64,000 nucleotides of DNA from Ephemerocybe angulata (lineage: Eukaryota; Basidiomycota; Agaricomycetes; Agaricales; Psathyrellaceae): positions 2,976,001 through 3,040,000 of the forward strand of contig JAACJK010000001.1 of the NCBI GenBank assembly GCA_013368325.1. Direction: 5' to 3'. A program made the translations under genes and the position numbers. Positions 45,333 to 57,230 of the stretch are shown here, piece by piece. How positions within the stretch are numbered: the stretch's first letter is position 1; the number at the start of each line of letters is the position of its first letter. Below the pieces are notes generated by a model, which was given only the letters and a program-made list of their open reading frames with translations, made no database searches and was not told the origin of the DNA.

Positions 45333-48300
45333 ATGGCCAACTCCCACTCTGGCCCAGAGGACTCCCTCAAGTCCTCCCACAGCGCGATATGGGACCCGCC
45401 GGACGTCACAGTCACCAGCGAGCTCAGGACCACCATCTCCAGGGACATGAATCTGCCCATGCTCAACCAGTATCTGCGCGTCGCAAGGGTCGGCGGCGGC
45501 CAGCACGGCGAGGTCTTTCTCTGCTACAGGGTCGACCCGACGCTGCCCGAGGACGACCCACAGCGGTACATGTCCGTGGTGCGTGCAAGGCCAGGGAGGA
45601 TGTGCACGGCGCATGAGTGACTGACGAGAGGCTTGCACAGGCGATCAAGGGCGTCCGACGAAATAACCCCAAGGCGGAGAGATTCAAGCTCTTTAAGCGC
45701 AGTAGAGCGCTGCCGGACAACCGCGGACCCGACCATGTACCCCTCGCCAACCAGCTCAACACCACAGAGCAGAAAATTCGGAAGGAAATAGCCATTATGA
45801 AGAAGCTGCGTCATCCGCACGTCGTGCGGCTCTACGAGGTCATCGACGACAGACTCAAGGACAAGATCTATATGGGTGCGTGCCCTTGCGTGCAGACCCC
45901 CCGCCATGCGTGTAATAGGCGCGCGGGCGTCATCGTCACCCAGTGCTTCAATGCTGACGGGCCCGTTTGTAGTGATGGAGTACCTCGGTGGCGGCGAGGT
46001 GAAATGGAGGACTCTTGACGACGAGCCCGTGCTCACAGTGTCGCAAACGCGACGCATCATCAGGGACGCAGTGCTCGGGCTGGAATATCGTGCGCACCCA
46101 TACCCATCACCCACCCGCACTCAACGCTAACGCTTGCGCTTCCACCGACCAGTTCACTCACAGGGCATCATCCATCGGGACATCAAGCCCGCTAATCTAC
46201 TTTGGACGGAAGACCGCAGCCAGGTCAAGATCGGCGATTTTGGCGTGAGCCACTTTTCCTACGCCCAGCGCCTGGCCGCAGCGGGGAAGGCCGACGACGA
46301 GCCCCCAGAAGCCATCCTCATGGACGACACCGACCTCTCCAAACGCGCCGGAACACCCTCCTTCCTTGCCCCGGAAGTCGTCTGGGAGTTCCACAACCTC
46401 TCGCCCCTCAACTCCCAAACCGAACTCGCTTCTTCTCCCCGCAGCACGAGCACCCTGCACAGCGGCAGCCATCTCCCATCGACCAAACCCCCCATCACCA
46501 AATCCATAGACGTCTGGGCCCTGGGTGTTACCCTCTACTGCCTCCTCTTCGGCACCATCCCGTTCGACCTCTCCCCTGAGGAAGGCACCAACGAGTTTCT
46601 GTTGTACAGGTATATCTGTAACCACGATTGGTCGGTCCCACCGACGATGAGCGCCGACCAGGTGCCGACTGGAGGTCGGCATCCAAAACCCACTGCTCCC
46701 GGTGCGCCTGCCATCTTCCTCCTCGACCGCTTCCTCCAGAAGGACCCGGCAAACCGTATCACCCTCGATCAGGTCAAGGTTCGTACTACCGTCCACTCAC
46801 CCTCAAACCCCACTCCCTCTTGCCTACCTTCTAGCGCCTAACATCCAACTTCTTCGCATGCTAACCTCTGTTTCCCTCAGGCACACTCATGGATCCTAGA
46901 AGACCTGCCGGACCCGGAACGCTGGCTCGAGGCGACGTCCACGGGCCCCAGGATCAACATCACGCCCGACGAGACGACGCGCGCCATGACCATGGCCAAG
47001 TTCGACTGGAACTGGGGCGGCAAGGTCGCCAAGCGCATGGTCACCTGGTTCAGCCCCAAGTCGCGGCAGCGCAACGCGGTTTCTGTGACGCCGCTCAGGC
47101 GGGAGAGCCCGATGCGCGGAGGGCCGGGCGAAATTCCGCTGTGGTCAGATCCTAGTGCGAGTAAAAGCAATGGGAGGGGTGCGAGCACGAGTCGGAGTCG
47201 TGGGCAGGGGAGCAGGGTTGGAGGTGGGGCGCCGCAGAGGAGGCAGCCGAGGTTGAAGACGAACTCGAATAGCGTGTACCACGTCGCGTCGAGCCCGGGG
47301 CTCTTCCCTGGCCCCAGCACACCGTCCAACAGCAAAGGGAAAGAAAAGGAGAAGGAGAAGGATCGCAAAGGCAAGAGGAAGCAGGAGGATAGGGCCGTAC
47401 ATGAGGCGCACCTGCGTGCGTCGAGGGAGCAGCAGATGCGCACGCACCATGCGAATGCGAGCGAGGTGCCGCTGCGCTCGCGCAAGATGTCGGGGGCGAC
47501 GGACGGCGGGGCGGTCTCTGAGAGCTCGCCGAGCGCGGTGCGCAGTAAATGGAGCTGGTTCTCCGGGTTTAACAGCAAGTCGTCGTCGGCGGCGGATCGT
47601 GGGAGTAATGGCGCTGCGCGCCCCCGCCGCCGCGCCGCGGGCGTTGTGAACCACGCATTACCGGATCGGCCGCATACGCTGTACGATACGCCTACCTCGT
47701 CGACGAACTATGCGCAGGGGTATGGGGATAGTGCGGCTGTTACGCCTAGTACGGATCGGGATGAGGTGGGGGAGAGGGTGGTGGGTGGTGTGTTTGACCC
47801 GCACTCGAGGCGGAGCGAGGAGGCGCTGCGGTACCACCGTAGCGCGCGGAACAGCTCGAGCGGGCTGTTCACGGCTGCGCGGCGCGCATCGAGTTGGGGC
47901 CAGGGCGACGAGCCGCTGGAGTTTGCGGAGGTCATGAGCATGGCGTCGGAGGATGGGGAGGTGTTGCTCAACGAGACGGAGTATCTGTACGGCGCGGGCG
48001 GTGTGCAGGATCACAGCAGTGTGCGGCCGTATAGGCCCGCGCCGAGGGGCGGCGTGAATGTGGGTGTGGGGCGGAGGGATAGTGGGTATAGTTTGCCGTT
48101 GAGCAGTCCGGCGAGTGCGGAGAGTATTGCGAGTCAGGCTTTGTTTGTTATGAGGAGGAGTGCGGTTACTGCGACGGCTGCTGTGGGGGCGGGCGCGGGC
48201 GCGGTGCTGGGGGCGCTGGGGAGGGTTGTTGTGAATTCGGGAGTGGTGGGGCCGGGGCCGGGTGAGGCGAGCACGTCGGCGTCGGCTTCGGCTTCGGCGG

Positions 48301-48785
48301 CGGGGACGGGGGAGCGGGCGTATACGGCGGAGTTGGATGAGAGGGCGAGGCAGGTGTCGTTTGATGGGAGTAGTAGTTTTGTGAGTGGGTATGGGGAGGA
48401 GGGAGAGAGTAAGTGGGTTAGTACGTTGAGCAGCGAGGACGGGGATTTGGATGGGGAGGAAGAAGACGAGGAGGAGGAGGAGTTTTTCGACTCGGAGGGG
48501 GGATATGTTGATGATGAGGGTGGCGTAAATTTGGATGTGCGTGGGCCGAGTCCGCATGTGGACTCTGCGTCGAGTTCGGGGTCTAGTTCGAGGAGCAGTC
48601 GGAGTGGGGAGAGCTTGAATGGGGTTGGGCGCGGGACATCGCGGTCGCCGCCACGGAGTCGGGGACGGCAGCCGAGGGACGAGATGGATACGTTTGATGA
48701 GGACGATGGGGTCGTGTTTTCGCCGAGGAAGAGGGCGCCGGTGGGTGTTAGGGAGGATCCGGACTTTTTGAAGACGCCTTCGTGA
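45333..48785 (+). CDS. LKB1/CaMKK-type Ser/Thr protein kinase (Ssp1/Tos3/Sak1-like)
   Basis: Seen: MANSHSGPEDSLKSS, then the kinase domain: YLRVARVGGGQHGEVFLCYR (Gly loop), VAIKGVRRNN (ATP lysine), IRKEIAIMKKLRHPHVVRLY, VMEYLGGGEVKW, GIIHRDIKPANLLW (catalytic loop), VKIGDFGVSHFSYAQR, RAGTPSFLAPEVVWE, SIDVWALGVTLYCLLFGTIP, FLQKDPANRITLDQVK and AHSWILEDLPDPERWLE. The insert after KGVRRNN (lobe N, RSRALPDNRGPDHVPLANQL) and DFGVSHF are typical of CaMKK-like kinases that activate AMPK/Snf1. The C-terminal 550 residues are disordered, Ser/Gly/Arg-rich with an acidic run (DLDGEEEDEEEEEFFDSEGG), likely regulatory. Known: such kinases phosphorylate the AMPK/Snf1 T-loop in energy and calcium stress. 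Introns near 45575-45640, 45870-45970, 46088-46150 and 46777-46880. The very GC-rich tail produces long mirror frames on the other strand that I do not regard as genes. Confidence 0.86.
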
Positions 48786-49493
48786 GGGACCGTTGTCGCA
48801 TTCTTTCATTGGATGGCCCTGTACTACTCTGTGCCACTCTGAGTCACCCTGTTTCCTCTCCTTTCGCTCGTTTATTTGTGCCTGTGATGGACGGACGGAC
48901 ATGGACTACTTTGTTTAGCGGGTGTGCCTGTGGTATTTGTTGCAATTTTTAGTTCCGTTCTTGACATACTAGCACTACTATACACTGTACACATACCCAT
49001 CTACTTGGCTCTGTCTACCTGGAGCACCTACACACACATCATATAGATATCTGGATGATGGATCGCAGAGCGCACCACAGCAGACGCTACTGTCTTTGGG
49101 GAAAGCTAGGTTTCTTTGAATCTTTGACAGAGGTCAATTAAACGCTAGAGCGCAGTGTAGGATTTGACCTGGTTCGACTCGCCAGTCCCGGGCATCTTCT
49201 TGGGTATAAGGTAAGGTGGGCTGGGCAAGCGCAGTTTGGAGGTCACACGCGGAGCGTGAGCGCCTCCGGAAGCAGATGCCAAATACCCACAATGGAAGAC
49301 AAGCGCCCGGGACCCGAATCCTTGGCAGTGCATTGGCTGAACATTCCAAATCTTCACGTAGTACCGAGTCAAATACCAACTACCGCGCCAAAAGCTCTCA
49401 GTCCTCCGAATCGAAGCCACCATCCCAATCATCATAACGTGACACCAAGTAACCAAAGTCCATGGTATTAAAGAGGTGAGAGTCGTTATGCAG
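48786..49493. other. Kinase 3' flank and orphan promoter fragment of the paralogue array
   Basis: 48786-49195 is the kinase 3' flank. 49196-49493 matches the spacer found upstream of array members (50800-51102 and 54363-54721), including the CACGC-GGA-GCGTG palindrome at 49246-49258 and GACAAGCGCCCGGGAC, but the coding part of the copy it once served is gone. Confidence 0.6.
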
Positions 49494-50799
49494 CTAAGAC
49501 GAAGGACTCTTTTCTGTTGAAGTATTGCCGCCCAGATACAACTCCTCCAAAATCTTCAATGATGAGGGCGTGATAACTCGGTCTTTCCGTGCCTTATCCA
49601 GACGCATGAACCAGTAAAAACTGGGTGATATTCCCTGGATTAGGTCACCCCCCTCCGGTAGGCGAAACGGCACACCATCTGGACTTGCTTGGTCCAAAAG
49701 CTCAAGGATCCGGAGGACAAGCACGACTTCGCCCTTCTTGACGCTGTAGAACATTTTGTCTGTCTCTGCCTTCTTCAGCTCAAACCTGACGACGGCGGCT
49801 CCTAGAAAGATGAAAACCCTCGCGTGAGTTCTGACATCTTGAGGCACCAATAGAAGTATCACGCTCACCTTGATACACTCTCCAATGCGCATCGGAACCT
49901 TTTACAGTTTCAGGCCTATCTCTCCAATGCAAATTCCATGCCACTTGAGAAGCTGGCACAATGCATTCGTCATGGATGAAAATAAGGCGTAGCGTCAGGA
50001 TAGGCAGCTGGATGACAAAGGTATCCGAGATGGTATCGAGGATGGTCGACCTCCCTAAATTGTTTAAGTTGACCGCAGAAACCTGCTCTTCAGCCTTGCG
50101 ATCCCAGGCTGCATCAAGGAGACCTTGGGTTCGGAGAAGCTGACGGAAGGGTGCGTATTTCTGCGTCGCGTAAAGCTGCAGCATGTGTATGCGCCAAGGT
50201 TTGCCACCGGTGTGGTCGAGCAAGTCCCTCCCATTTGCGAAGAGGTCAGCTGCCGAATGGGACGCAGACCTAGAATCCACCACGCGAAACCTAATCTCCC
50301 CTGCGGCTGGAGGCAGGTCCGGCCTGCTGTGGTAGTACAGAAACCCTCTGGAGTTTGGAGGGAATGGGGTCTTCCAAAGGTAATCAAGCTGCTGCGAGGC
50401 TCGGAGGGTGGCTCCAAATTTGACCGTGGGTAGTACAGGCCCATTCAAGTCAATTATGTCCGAAATGTGAAGGCGTTTTGGATCCAGGTTCTTGACGGTG
50501 CGCTTTGTGGGGGGGCACCGGACACCGTGTTGAACAGCAGAACTGGACATCGGGCGCAAAAGCTTGATGCTTCCATGGGTCTTCCGGGGCGTCGATAAAG
50601 TGGCCAGAGAGTATCCGCAATGCACTCCATGTTCCACCAAGAGTCCTAGGCCCTTTGTCGAGATAGAAGGACCTGAGAAACGGGCATTCTGCTACGAACA
50701 TCGTGAATTTGTCGTTAGGAGGCTACTTTCAGGTTATGTGACCCCAATCTAAGAACATACCACAGCTCGTCGGAGGACGCTGTGAGGGCGCTGGAGCAT
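49494..50799 (-). CDS. Array paralogue U1, unknown protein with predicted mitochondrial presequence
   Basis: Function unknown. Seen: a 13-codon first exon MLQRPHSVLRRAV, spliced (GTATGT...TCGTAG) to QNARFSGPSISTKGLG, a basic, Arg/Ser-rich, acid-free N-terminus typical of mitochondrial targeting. Then MSSSAVQHGVRC, LDPKRLHISDIIDLNGPVLP, PFPPNSRGFLYYHSRPDLPP, AAGEIRFRVVDSRSASHSAA, DLFANGRDLLDHTGGKPWRI, HMLQLYATQKYAPFRQLL, STILDTISDTFVIQLPI, LIFIHDECIVPASQVAWNLH, and after a last intron GAAVVRFELKKAETDKMFYS, GEVVLVLRILELLDQ, FRLPEGGDLIQ and a C-terminal helix, ending EKSPSS. About 400 residues. Proteins with FPPNSRGFLYYH...GEIRFRV are, from memory, common unannotated agaric proteins. The first exon was found only by comparing all copies. 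The frame is intact. Confidence 0.72.
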
Positions 50800-51102
50800 G
50801 GCCCGCCGGGGTATCATAGTACGGAGGAGATGGTGGTTGAGGAGGAATGAACTGCAAAACGTCACGCGGAGCGTGAGCGCCTCCAGAAGCCGCTGCCAAA
50901 TACCTACAAAGCACGACAAGCGCCCGGGACCCGAATCCCAGTCCATTGGGTAAACATTCCAAACCTTCACATAGTACATACTTACTACTACGCCCAAAGC
51001 TCTCAGTCTTCCAAATCGAAGCCACCAGAAACAGCTCAATGATACATAACGTGACACCAGGTCATCAAAGTCCATCGTATTAAAGAGGTAGAGTCGCAAC
51101 TA

Positions 51103-52423
51103 CTAGTAAGACGAAGGACTCTTTTCTGTTGAAGTATTGCCGCCCAGATACAACTCCTCCAAAATCTTCAATGACGAGGGCGTGATAACTCGGTCTTTCC
51201 GTGCCTTATCCAGACGCATGAACCAGTAAAAACTGGGTGATCGTCCTTGAATTAGGTCACCCCCCTCCGGCAGACGAAACGGCACCCCGTCTGGGCTCGC
51301 TGGGTCCAGAAGCTTGAGGATCCGGAGGACGAGCACGACTTCGCCCTCCTTCACGCTGTAGAACATTTTGTCTGTCTCTGCCTTCTTCAGTTCAAACCTG
51401 ACGACGGCAGATCCTAAAAAGCACACTTGAGTGGGTTCTGACATCTTGAGGCGCCAATAGAAGTATCACGCTCACCTTGATACACTCTCCAATGCGCATC
51501 GGAACCTTTTACAGTTTCAGGCCTATCTCTCCAATGCAAATTCCATGCCACTTGAGAAGCTGGCACAATGCATTCGTCATGGATGAAAATAAGGCGTAGC
51601 GTCAGAATAGGCAGCTGGATGACAAAAGTATCCGAGATGGTATCGAGGATGGTCGACCTCCCTAAATTGTTTAAGTTGACCGCAGAAACCCGCTGTTCAG
51701 CCTTGCGATCCCAAGCTGCATCAATGAGACCTTGGGTTCGGAGAAGCTGACGGATGGGTGCGTATTTCTGCGTCGCGTAAAGCTGCAGCATGTGTATACG
51801 CCAAGGTTTGTAACCGGTGTGTTCCAATAAGTCCCTCCCATTTGCGAAGAGGTCAGCTGCCGAATGGGACGCAGACCTAGAATCCACCATGCGAAACCTA
51901 ATCTCCCCTGCGGCTGGAGGCAGTTCCGGCCTGCTGTGGTAGTACAGAAACCCTCTGGAGTTTGGAGGGAATGGGGTCTTCCAAAGGTAATCAAGCTGCT
52001 GCGAGGCTCGGAGGGTGGCTCCAATTTTGACCGTGGGTAGTACAGGCCCATTCAAGTCAATTATGTCCGATATGTGAAGTTGGTTTGGATCTAGATTGTT
52101 AATGGTGCGCTTTGGGCGGCGGGTGGACAGAACATCGTGTTGACGAGCAGAACTGGACATCGGGCGAAATGGCGAGATGCCTCCATGCGTCTTCTGGGAG
52201 GTCGGTGTCGTTTTTGGAGCATACTGATGATAGGGATCGTGGGTCACATAGAATCGCAACGCTCGCGTCGGGTTAGAGGAACCTGAGAAGCGGATATGTT
52301 GCTGCATACACCAACGACCGTGCATGAAGAGTAACTTGTCGTCAGGAGACCGCCTCCAAGCATTGTGAGTCTATCGGGACATACTGCGGCTCGTCGGAGG
52401 GCGCTAGGGATGCGCTGGAGCAT
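51103..52423 (-). CDS. Array paralogue U2, unknown protein with predicted mitochondrial presequence
   Basis: First exon MLQRIPSALRRAA, spliced to QHIRFSGSSNPTRALRF. The upstream portion of exon 2 (TPTSQKTHGGISPF, then MSSSARQHDVLSTRRPKRTI) differs most from the other copies, whereas from ISDIIDLNGPVLPTVKIGA to the end it is nearly the same as U1, including LHWRDRPETVKGSDAHWRVY. The last intron and final exon (GSAVVRFELKKAETDKMFYS ... STEKSPSSY) are intact. The mosaic pattern (divergent N-terminal third, near-identical remainder) suggests gene conversion with U1. Same unknown role. Confidence 0.72.
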
Positions 52424-53029
52424 GGCCCGTCGGAGTGCCGTGCGGAGGAGATGGTGGTTGAGTTCAACAACTCGGAGGCGGAGTTTGTCACGGCGCGAGC
52501 GCCTCTGGAAGCCCTTGCCAAACATCCGCAACCTAGAGCAAGCGCTCATCGAAATTCGAAATTGCCAGTTGATTGCCAGTCTCCAGCAACCCCCCGACTA
52601 ACACACACACATATACAACCATTCACCTGAGAAATAAAAAATAGCCACGACAAGGATAAGCAATTCTTCTCGAGGCTGATTAGACTAACTAGGGAGATAA
52701 CTAAGAGAAGTCATAGAGTTCGCCCTACCAGGCCCGGCCCTGACAGCCACTTCTCTCGTAGACCTTAGGATAAGGGTTACTGCCAGTTCTGGCTCCTGTG
52801 GTCACCAGTGGCGCTTACCCACCGTGATGAAAAAGGAATGATAGGCCCACTTTGCTAGGGAATGGTAGAAATGCCTGAAGAACCAATGGTGAGTACTTAC
52901 CCAAATCATTTATGCCCCACACCCGCTACGGTGTGCGGTAACTCCGCGTGGGGAGATGAGACAATAAGGCTTCAAATTCCATCGTATTTCGTATTGAGAA
53001 AGGGAGAGACTGAGAGTGCGAAAATGTAA
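52424..53029. other. Spacer between U2 and U3 with a conserved 3' block
   Basis: 52424-52560 is the promoter of U2 with the CACGGCGCGAGCGCC variant of the array palindrome. 52750-52990 (3' of U3) matches 63585-63852 (3' of U6) as reverse complement, with shared strings such as GGAGCCAGAACTGGCAGTAA. No protein is evident in the block. The other copies lack it. Confidence 0.6.
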
Positions 53030-54362
53030 CTACGACGAAGGACACTTCATGACGGTCGTCCCAGCTGAAGCATTCTTGCCCATATACAACTCCTCCAAGA
53101 TCTTCAACGACGAGGGCGTGATAATTCCGAGCCTCCGTGCCCTGTCCAGAGATGTACACCAGTAAAAACTGGGTGATGTTCCCTGAATGAGGTCACCCCC
53201 CTCCGGCAGGCAAAACGGCACTCCATCGGCACCCACTGGGTCCAGAAGCTTGAGGATCCGGAGGACAAGCACCACTTCGCCCTCCTTCACACCATAGAAC
53301 ATTTTGTTTGTCTCTGCCTTCTTCAGCTCTAACCTGACGACGGCAGCTCCTAGAAAGATGAAAACCCTCGCGTGAGTTTTGACGCCCTCTTCATAGCACC
53401 TGCAGCAGAATCATAGAAGAGCTCACCTTGATACACTCTCCGACGCTCATCGGAACCTTCTACAGTTTCAGGTCTGTTTCTCCAAAACAAATGTGAAATG
53501 CAAGTTGTTGGCACAATGCATTCGTCATGGATGAGAGTGAGTCTGAGCGTCGCTATAGGTAGCTGCCGGATGACAAAGGCATCCGAGATGGTATCGAGGA
53601 TGGTCGATCCCCCAAAGGTTCTCATGGCATTCACAGAAACCCGCTGTTCAGTCTCGTGATCTTGAGCTGCACCAATGAGGCCATTCGACAGGAGAAGCCG
53701 ACGGACAGGGTCGTAATCCCGTGCTGCGTAAAGCTGCAGCATATGTATACGCCAAGGTCTGTGACCGGTGTGGTCGAGTAAGTCCCTCCCATTTGCGAAG
53801 AGGTCAGCTGCCGAATGGGACGCAGACCTAGAATCCACCACGCGAAACCTAATCTCCCCTGCGCCTGGAGGCAGGCCCGGCCTGCTGTGGTAGTAGAGAA
53901 ACCCTCTGGAGTTTGGAGGGAATGGGGTCTTCGTGCAAAAGTAATCAAGCTGCTGCGAGGTTCGGAGGGCGGCTCCAAATTTGACCGTGGGTAGTACAGG
54001 CCCATTCAAGTCAATTATGTCCGAAATGTGAAGGCGTTTTGGATCCAGGTTCTTGACGGTGCGCTTTGTGGGGGGGCACCGGACACCGTGTTGAACAGCA
54101 GAACTGGACATCGGGCGCAACAGCTTGATGCTTCCATGCGTGTTCCGGGGCGTCGATACAGTGGTCAGAGAGTACCCGCAAGGCACTCCATAGTCCGCCA
54201 AGAGTCCTGGGCCCTTTGTCGAGGTCGAGGCACCTGAGAAACGAGCATTCTGCTATAAACATCGTGAATTTGTTATTAGGAGACCACTTTCCCAGGCGAT
54301 GTGACCCTAATGTAAGGACATACCACAGCTTGTCGGAGGGCGCCGTTAGCGCGCTGGAGCAT
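53030..54362 (-). CDS. Array paralogue U3, unknown protein with predicted mitochondrial presequence
   Basis: First exon MLQRANGALRQAV, spliced to QNARFSGASTSTKGPGLLAD. Then MSSSAVQHGVRCPPTKRTVK, GPVLPTVKFGAALRTSQQLD, PFPPNSRGFLYYHSRPGLPP, GAGEIRFRVVDSRSASHSAA, AARDYDPVRRLLLSNGLIGA, STILDTISDAFVIRQLPIAT, ECIVPTTCISHLFWRNRPET, and a final exon LELKKAETNKMFYGVKEGEV ... ending MKCPSS (53030-53302 holds its end). The middle of this copy (from DYDPVRRLLLSNG to CISHLFW) has diverged more than in U1 or U2. Frame intact. Unknown function. Confidence 0.7.
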
Positions 54363-54721
54363 GTGCTGTCGGAGTGTTGGGTGGAGGAGATGGTGGTGGT
54401 GGATGAATGAGTTGCAAAAGTTCCGCGTCTGATCGTCTGTCACGCGGAGCGTGAGCGCCTCCAGAGGCCGCTGCCAAATACCGACAAAATACGACAAGCG
54501 CCCGGTCCATTGGCTGAACATTCCAAATCTCCACGTAGCGTAGTACCGACTCAAAGTTCTGAAACTTTCTTCGTCCTCTGAATATCAGCCACCAAAGGCA
54601 ACACCACCTCAGAGTCAATGCTCAATCACACATAACGTGAAACACGCGCTCAACCGGAAACCTTGAGAAAGGGGCACGGTCTTCCAAGCCCATCGTATTA
54701 AGAGGTAGAGTGGGGGTGCAG
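54363..54721. promoter_or_regulatory. U3 promoter / U4 3' spacer
   Basis: Array spacer with the CACGC-GGA-GCGTG palindrome at 54441-54453, about 80 bp before the U3 start codon, and the GACAAGCGCCCGG string shared with the other spacers. Nothing else recognised. Confidence 0.5.
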
Positions 54722-56093
54722 CTACAATGGAGGACTCTTCGTGGCGGTCGTGTTGCCCAGATACAGCTCCTCCAAAATCTTTAACGACGAGGGCGTGATA
54801 ATTCCGAGTCTCTGGGCCCTGTCCAGAGATGCACACCAGGACCAACGGGGTGATCGTGCCTGAATTAAGTCACCCCCCTCCGGCAGACGAAACGGGACAC
54901 CGTCTGGGCTCACTGGGTCCAAAAGCTTGAGGATCCGGAGGACGAGCACGACTTCGCCCTCCTTCACGCTGTAGAACATTTTGTCTGTCTCTGCCTTCTT
55001 CAGCTCAAACCTGACGACGGCAGATCCTAAAAAGCACACTTGAGTTCTGACATCTTGAGGCAGTACCACAGTATAGCGCTCACCTTGATACACTCTCCAA
55101 TGCGCATCGGGACCTTCTACAGTTTCAGGTCTATCTCTCCAACACAAATTAGATGCCACTTCAGCAGCTGGCACAATGCATTCGTCATGGATGAAAGCAA
55201 GACTGAGCGACTGAATAGGCAGCCGAATGACAAAGGTATCCGAGATGGTATCGAGGATGGTCGCGAATCTCCCTACTCTGTCTAATTTGGCGGCAGAATC
55301 CCGTTGTTGGATGACAAAGGTATCCGAGATGGTATCGAGGATGGTCGAGCTCCCTACTCTGTCGAATTTGGCCGCAGAAACCCGCTGTTCAGTCTCGCGA
55401 TCCTGAGCTGCATCAATGAGACCTTGGGCCCGGAGAAGCTGACGGAGGGGGTTGTAGTTGCGTGTTGTGTAAAGCTGCAGCATGTGTATACGCCAAGGTT
55501 TGTGACCGGTGGGTTCCAATAAGTCCCTCCCATTCGCGAAGAGGTCAGCTGCCGAATGGGACTCTACGAGCCCAGAATCCACCACACGAAACCTAATCTC
55601 CCCTGCGCCTGGAGGAAGGCCTGGCCTGCTGTGGTAGTAGACAAAGCCTCGGGAGTGTGGGGGGAATGGGGTTTTTGGATCACTGTAACTAAGACGGGAC
55701 GAGGTGGCTGGGGCAAAAGAGACCTTGGGAAGTATAAACCCTCGAATGTCAATGATGTCTGACATGTTGAGGCGCTTTGGATCGAGGTTGTTGACGGGGC
55801 GCTTTTTGGGGGGCCCGGGAGCGCGTTGGATAGCGGAAGTGAACATCGTGCGCAACACCTGGACGCTTCCATGCGGCGTTGGTAAAGTGTTCAGAGGGTG
55901 ATCGCAATACACTCCTTGGGTTGACAGTATTCCCAGGGCTCTTGACGAGATAGAGGGACTTGAGAAACGGGCATTTTGCTGCAGCATCGTGAACCTGTCG
56001 TCAGGACCACCTTCCAGAAATTGTGGCCCGAGCCCCCATTCAGCGGAAACGTACCACGGCTCGTAGAAGGGCGTTAGAGCCGCGCTGGAGCAT
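54722..56093 (-). CDS. Array paralogue U4, unknown protein with an internal 28-residue duplication
   Basis: First exon MLQRGSNALLRAV, spliced to QNARFSSPSISSRALGILST. Then MFTSAIQRAPGPPKKRPVNN, MSDIIDIRGFILPKVSFAPA, PFPPHSRGFVYYHSRPGLPP, RVVDSGLVESHSAADLFANG, and the family C-terminus ending TATKSPPL. An 84 bp direct repeat (copies starting at 55227 and 55311) duplicates the stretch STILDTISDTFVI, in frame. The final intron is 60 bp without stop codons, so a transcript that kept it would still be translatable; I assume it is removed as in the other copies. Most divergent of the minus-strand copies. Confidence 0.7.
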
Positions 56094-57230
56094 CGCCAGT
56101 CAGGACGTCGCGTGGGGGAGATGGTGGTGGTGGAGGAATGAGTTCAACCGAGTCGGAGTTTGCCACGGCGCGAGCGCCTCTGGAAGCCGTTGCCAAACAT
56201 GGACAACATACAACGAGCGCCAGTCCAAGCTCCCGGGGAGAGACATGCCACCAGGTGACGCATCATTTTTGCAACTGGCCCTCGGCGCACAGTCGTCAGA
56301 TTCGAGCTCAAGAAAATGCCGTCCAGCACCCTCCCTCAAACAGGGACAAAATCATGCTGGTTATGCGCATCCTCAAGCTTTTCGACCCAGTGGGTCCTGA
56401 CTTCTGACTGGTTTCCTTTCCGGCTACTAACTTGTACCAGACGGCGGCGCTGCCACGCTTGGCTATGATCAAACTCGCGTCCTGGACGCAGGCAGAATTT
56501 GAAGCTTGCCTCTCGACAAGGGCCACAAGATTAGTCGATGAAAATCTTGGAGGAACATTTTCGAAGCGTTGGAAGTCTACATAGCACCACCCTCTCTCGT
56601 AAAAGCCACTCTAAATCTACCCCCTGCAAGGATAAGACCATCATCTGCATTCACGAGTAGTCTCATCCTGTAAGTACACTAAAATACACCTATAGCACAA
56701 CGGGTTCAACGAGTAGAAATGTACATGTAGTCAAGTACTAAAAGGATGCATAGTGTAAGCAATCGCCCTCGAACAGAGGCGGGCAGAGAGTGATACAGAG
56801 AGAACCCGGACGATCAGCGAATAAAGACGAATAAATATTAGTGTTAGAGTCAGGAATGATAATCCGGAGTTGAGTAGCAATAAGGCTGGCAGTAGTAAGA
56901 GAGAGAGGATTTGAAGAGGATAGTTGGTAGAAAAATAGTGCATGCGAAAGGTCATAAAAGTCATAGAAGGCATATGTGGGTATAGAAATGAATTAAGAAT
57001 TGCAAGTCGAGAAGTCAGAAATCATGAATGATAAGTATAACCAGTGCTGAAGAGTGGGGAGTGGGGAGAGTGGGTGCGTATGTGTATGCATAGTCCAAAG
57101 GAATTAAGCACTGAAAAAATCGGACACAGCCAAAATCAAAGCAAAGCAATGAGCAAGGACGCAAGCAAGGGAAGAACCCCTACCACCCCCAGCAAGGAAG
57201 CAAGCAAGGGAAAGAAACCCCCACCACCCC
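56094..57230. other. Spacer between U4 and the coiled-coil gene
   Basis: 56094-56215 is the U4 promoter (CACGGCGCGAGCGCC palindrome variant near 56163). 56280-56410 holds an exon fragment on the opposite strand (separate entry). 56430-57230 shows nothing recognisable apart from Ser/Lys/Pro-rich repeats that belong to the 3' flank of the next gene. Confidence 0.5.
56280..56410 (+). pseudogene. Fragment of the last exon of an array paralogue, on the plus strand
   Basis: Reading plus-strand codons gives VVRFELKKM, a break, then KIMLVMRILKLFDPVGPD, matching VVRFELKKAETDKM and VVLVLRILKLLDPVSPDG of the intact copies. The rest of the gene is missing, and the match lies opposite in orientation to the adjacent U4. 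Confidence 0.7.

Noticed and set aside
47658..48902. 414-codon frame on the minus strand opposite the kinase tail
   Set aside because: Arg/Pro/Thr-rich mirror of a GC-rich, Ser/Gly-coding sequence; no domain, and the plus strand continues the kinase protein to a sensible stop.
52825..52875. C/D-box snoRNA (GTGATGA followed by CTGA) in the block 3' of U3
   Set aside because: The matching block at 63700-63760 has changed both boxes (GTGATGG, CCGA), and no terminal stem is seen.
49494..56093. Reading the paralogues from their internal conserved ATG (MSSSAVQ-type) only
   Set aside because: All six copies keep an upstream 13-codon exon with intact splice sites and the same MLQR pattern, which would not survive if untranslated. 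The internal start remains a possible alternative.
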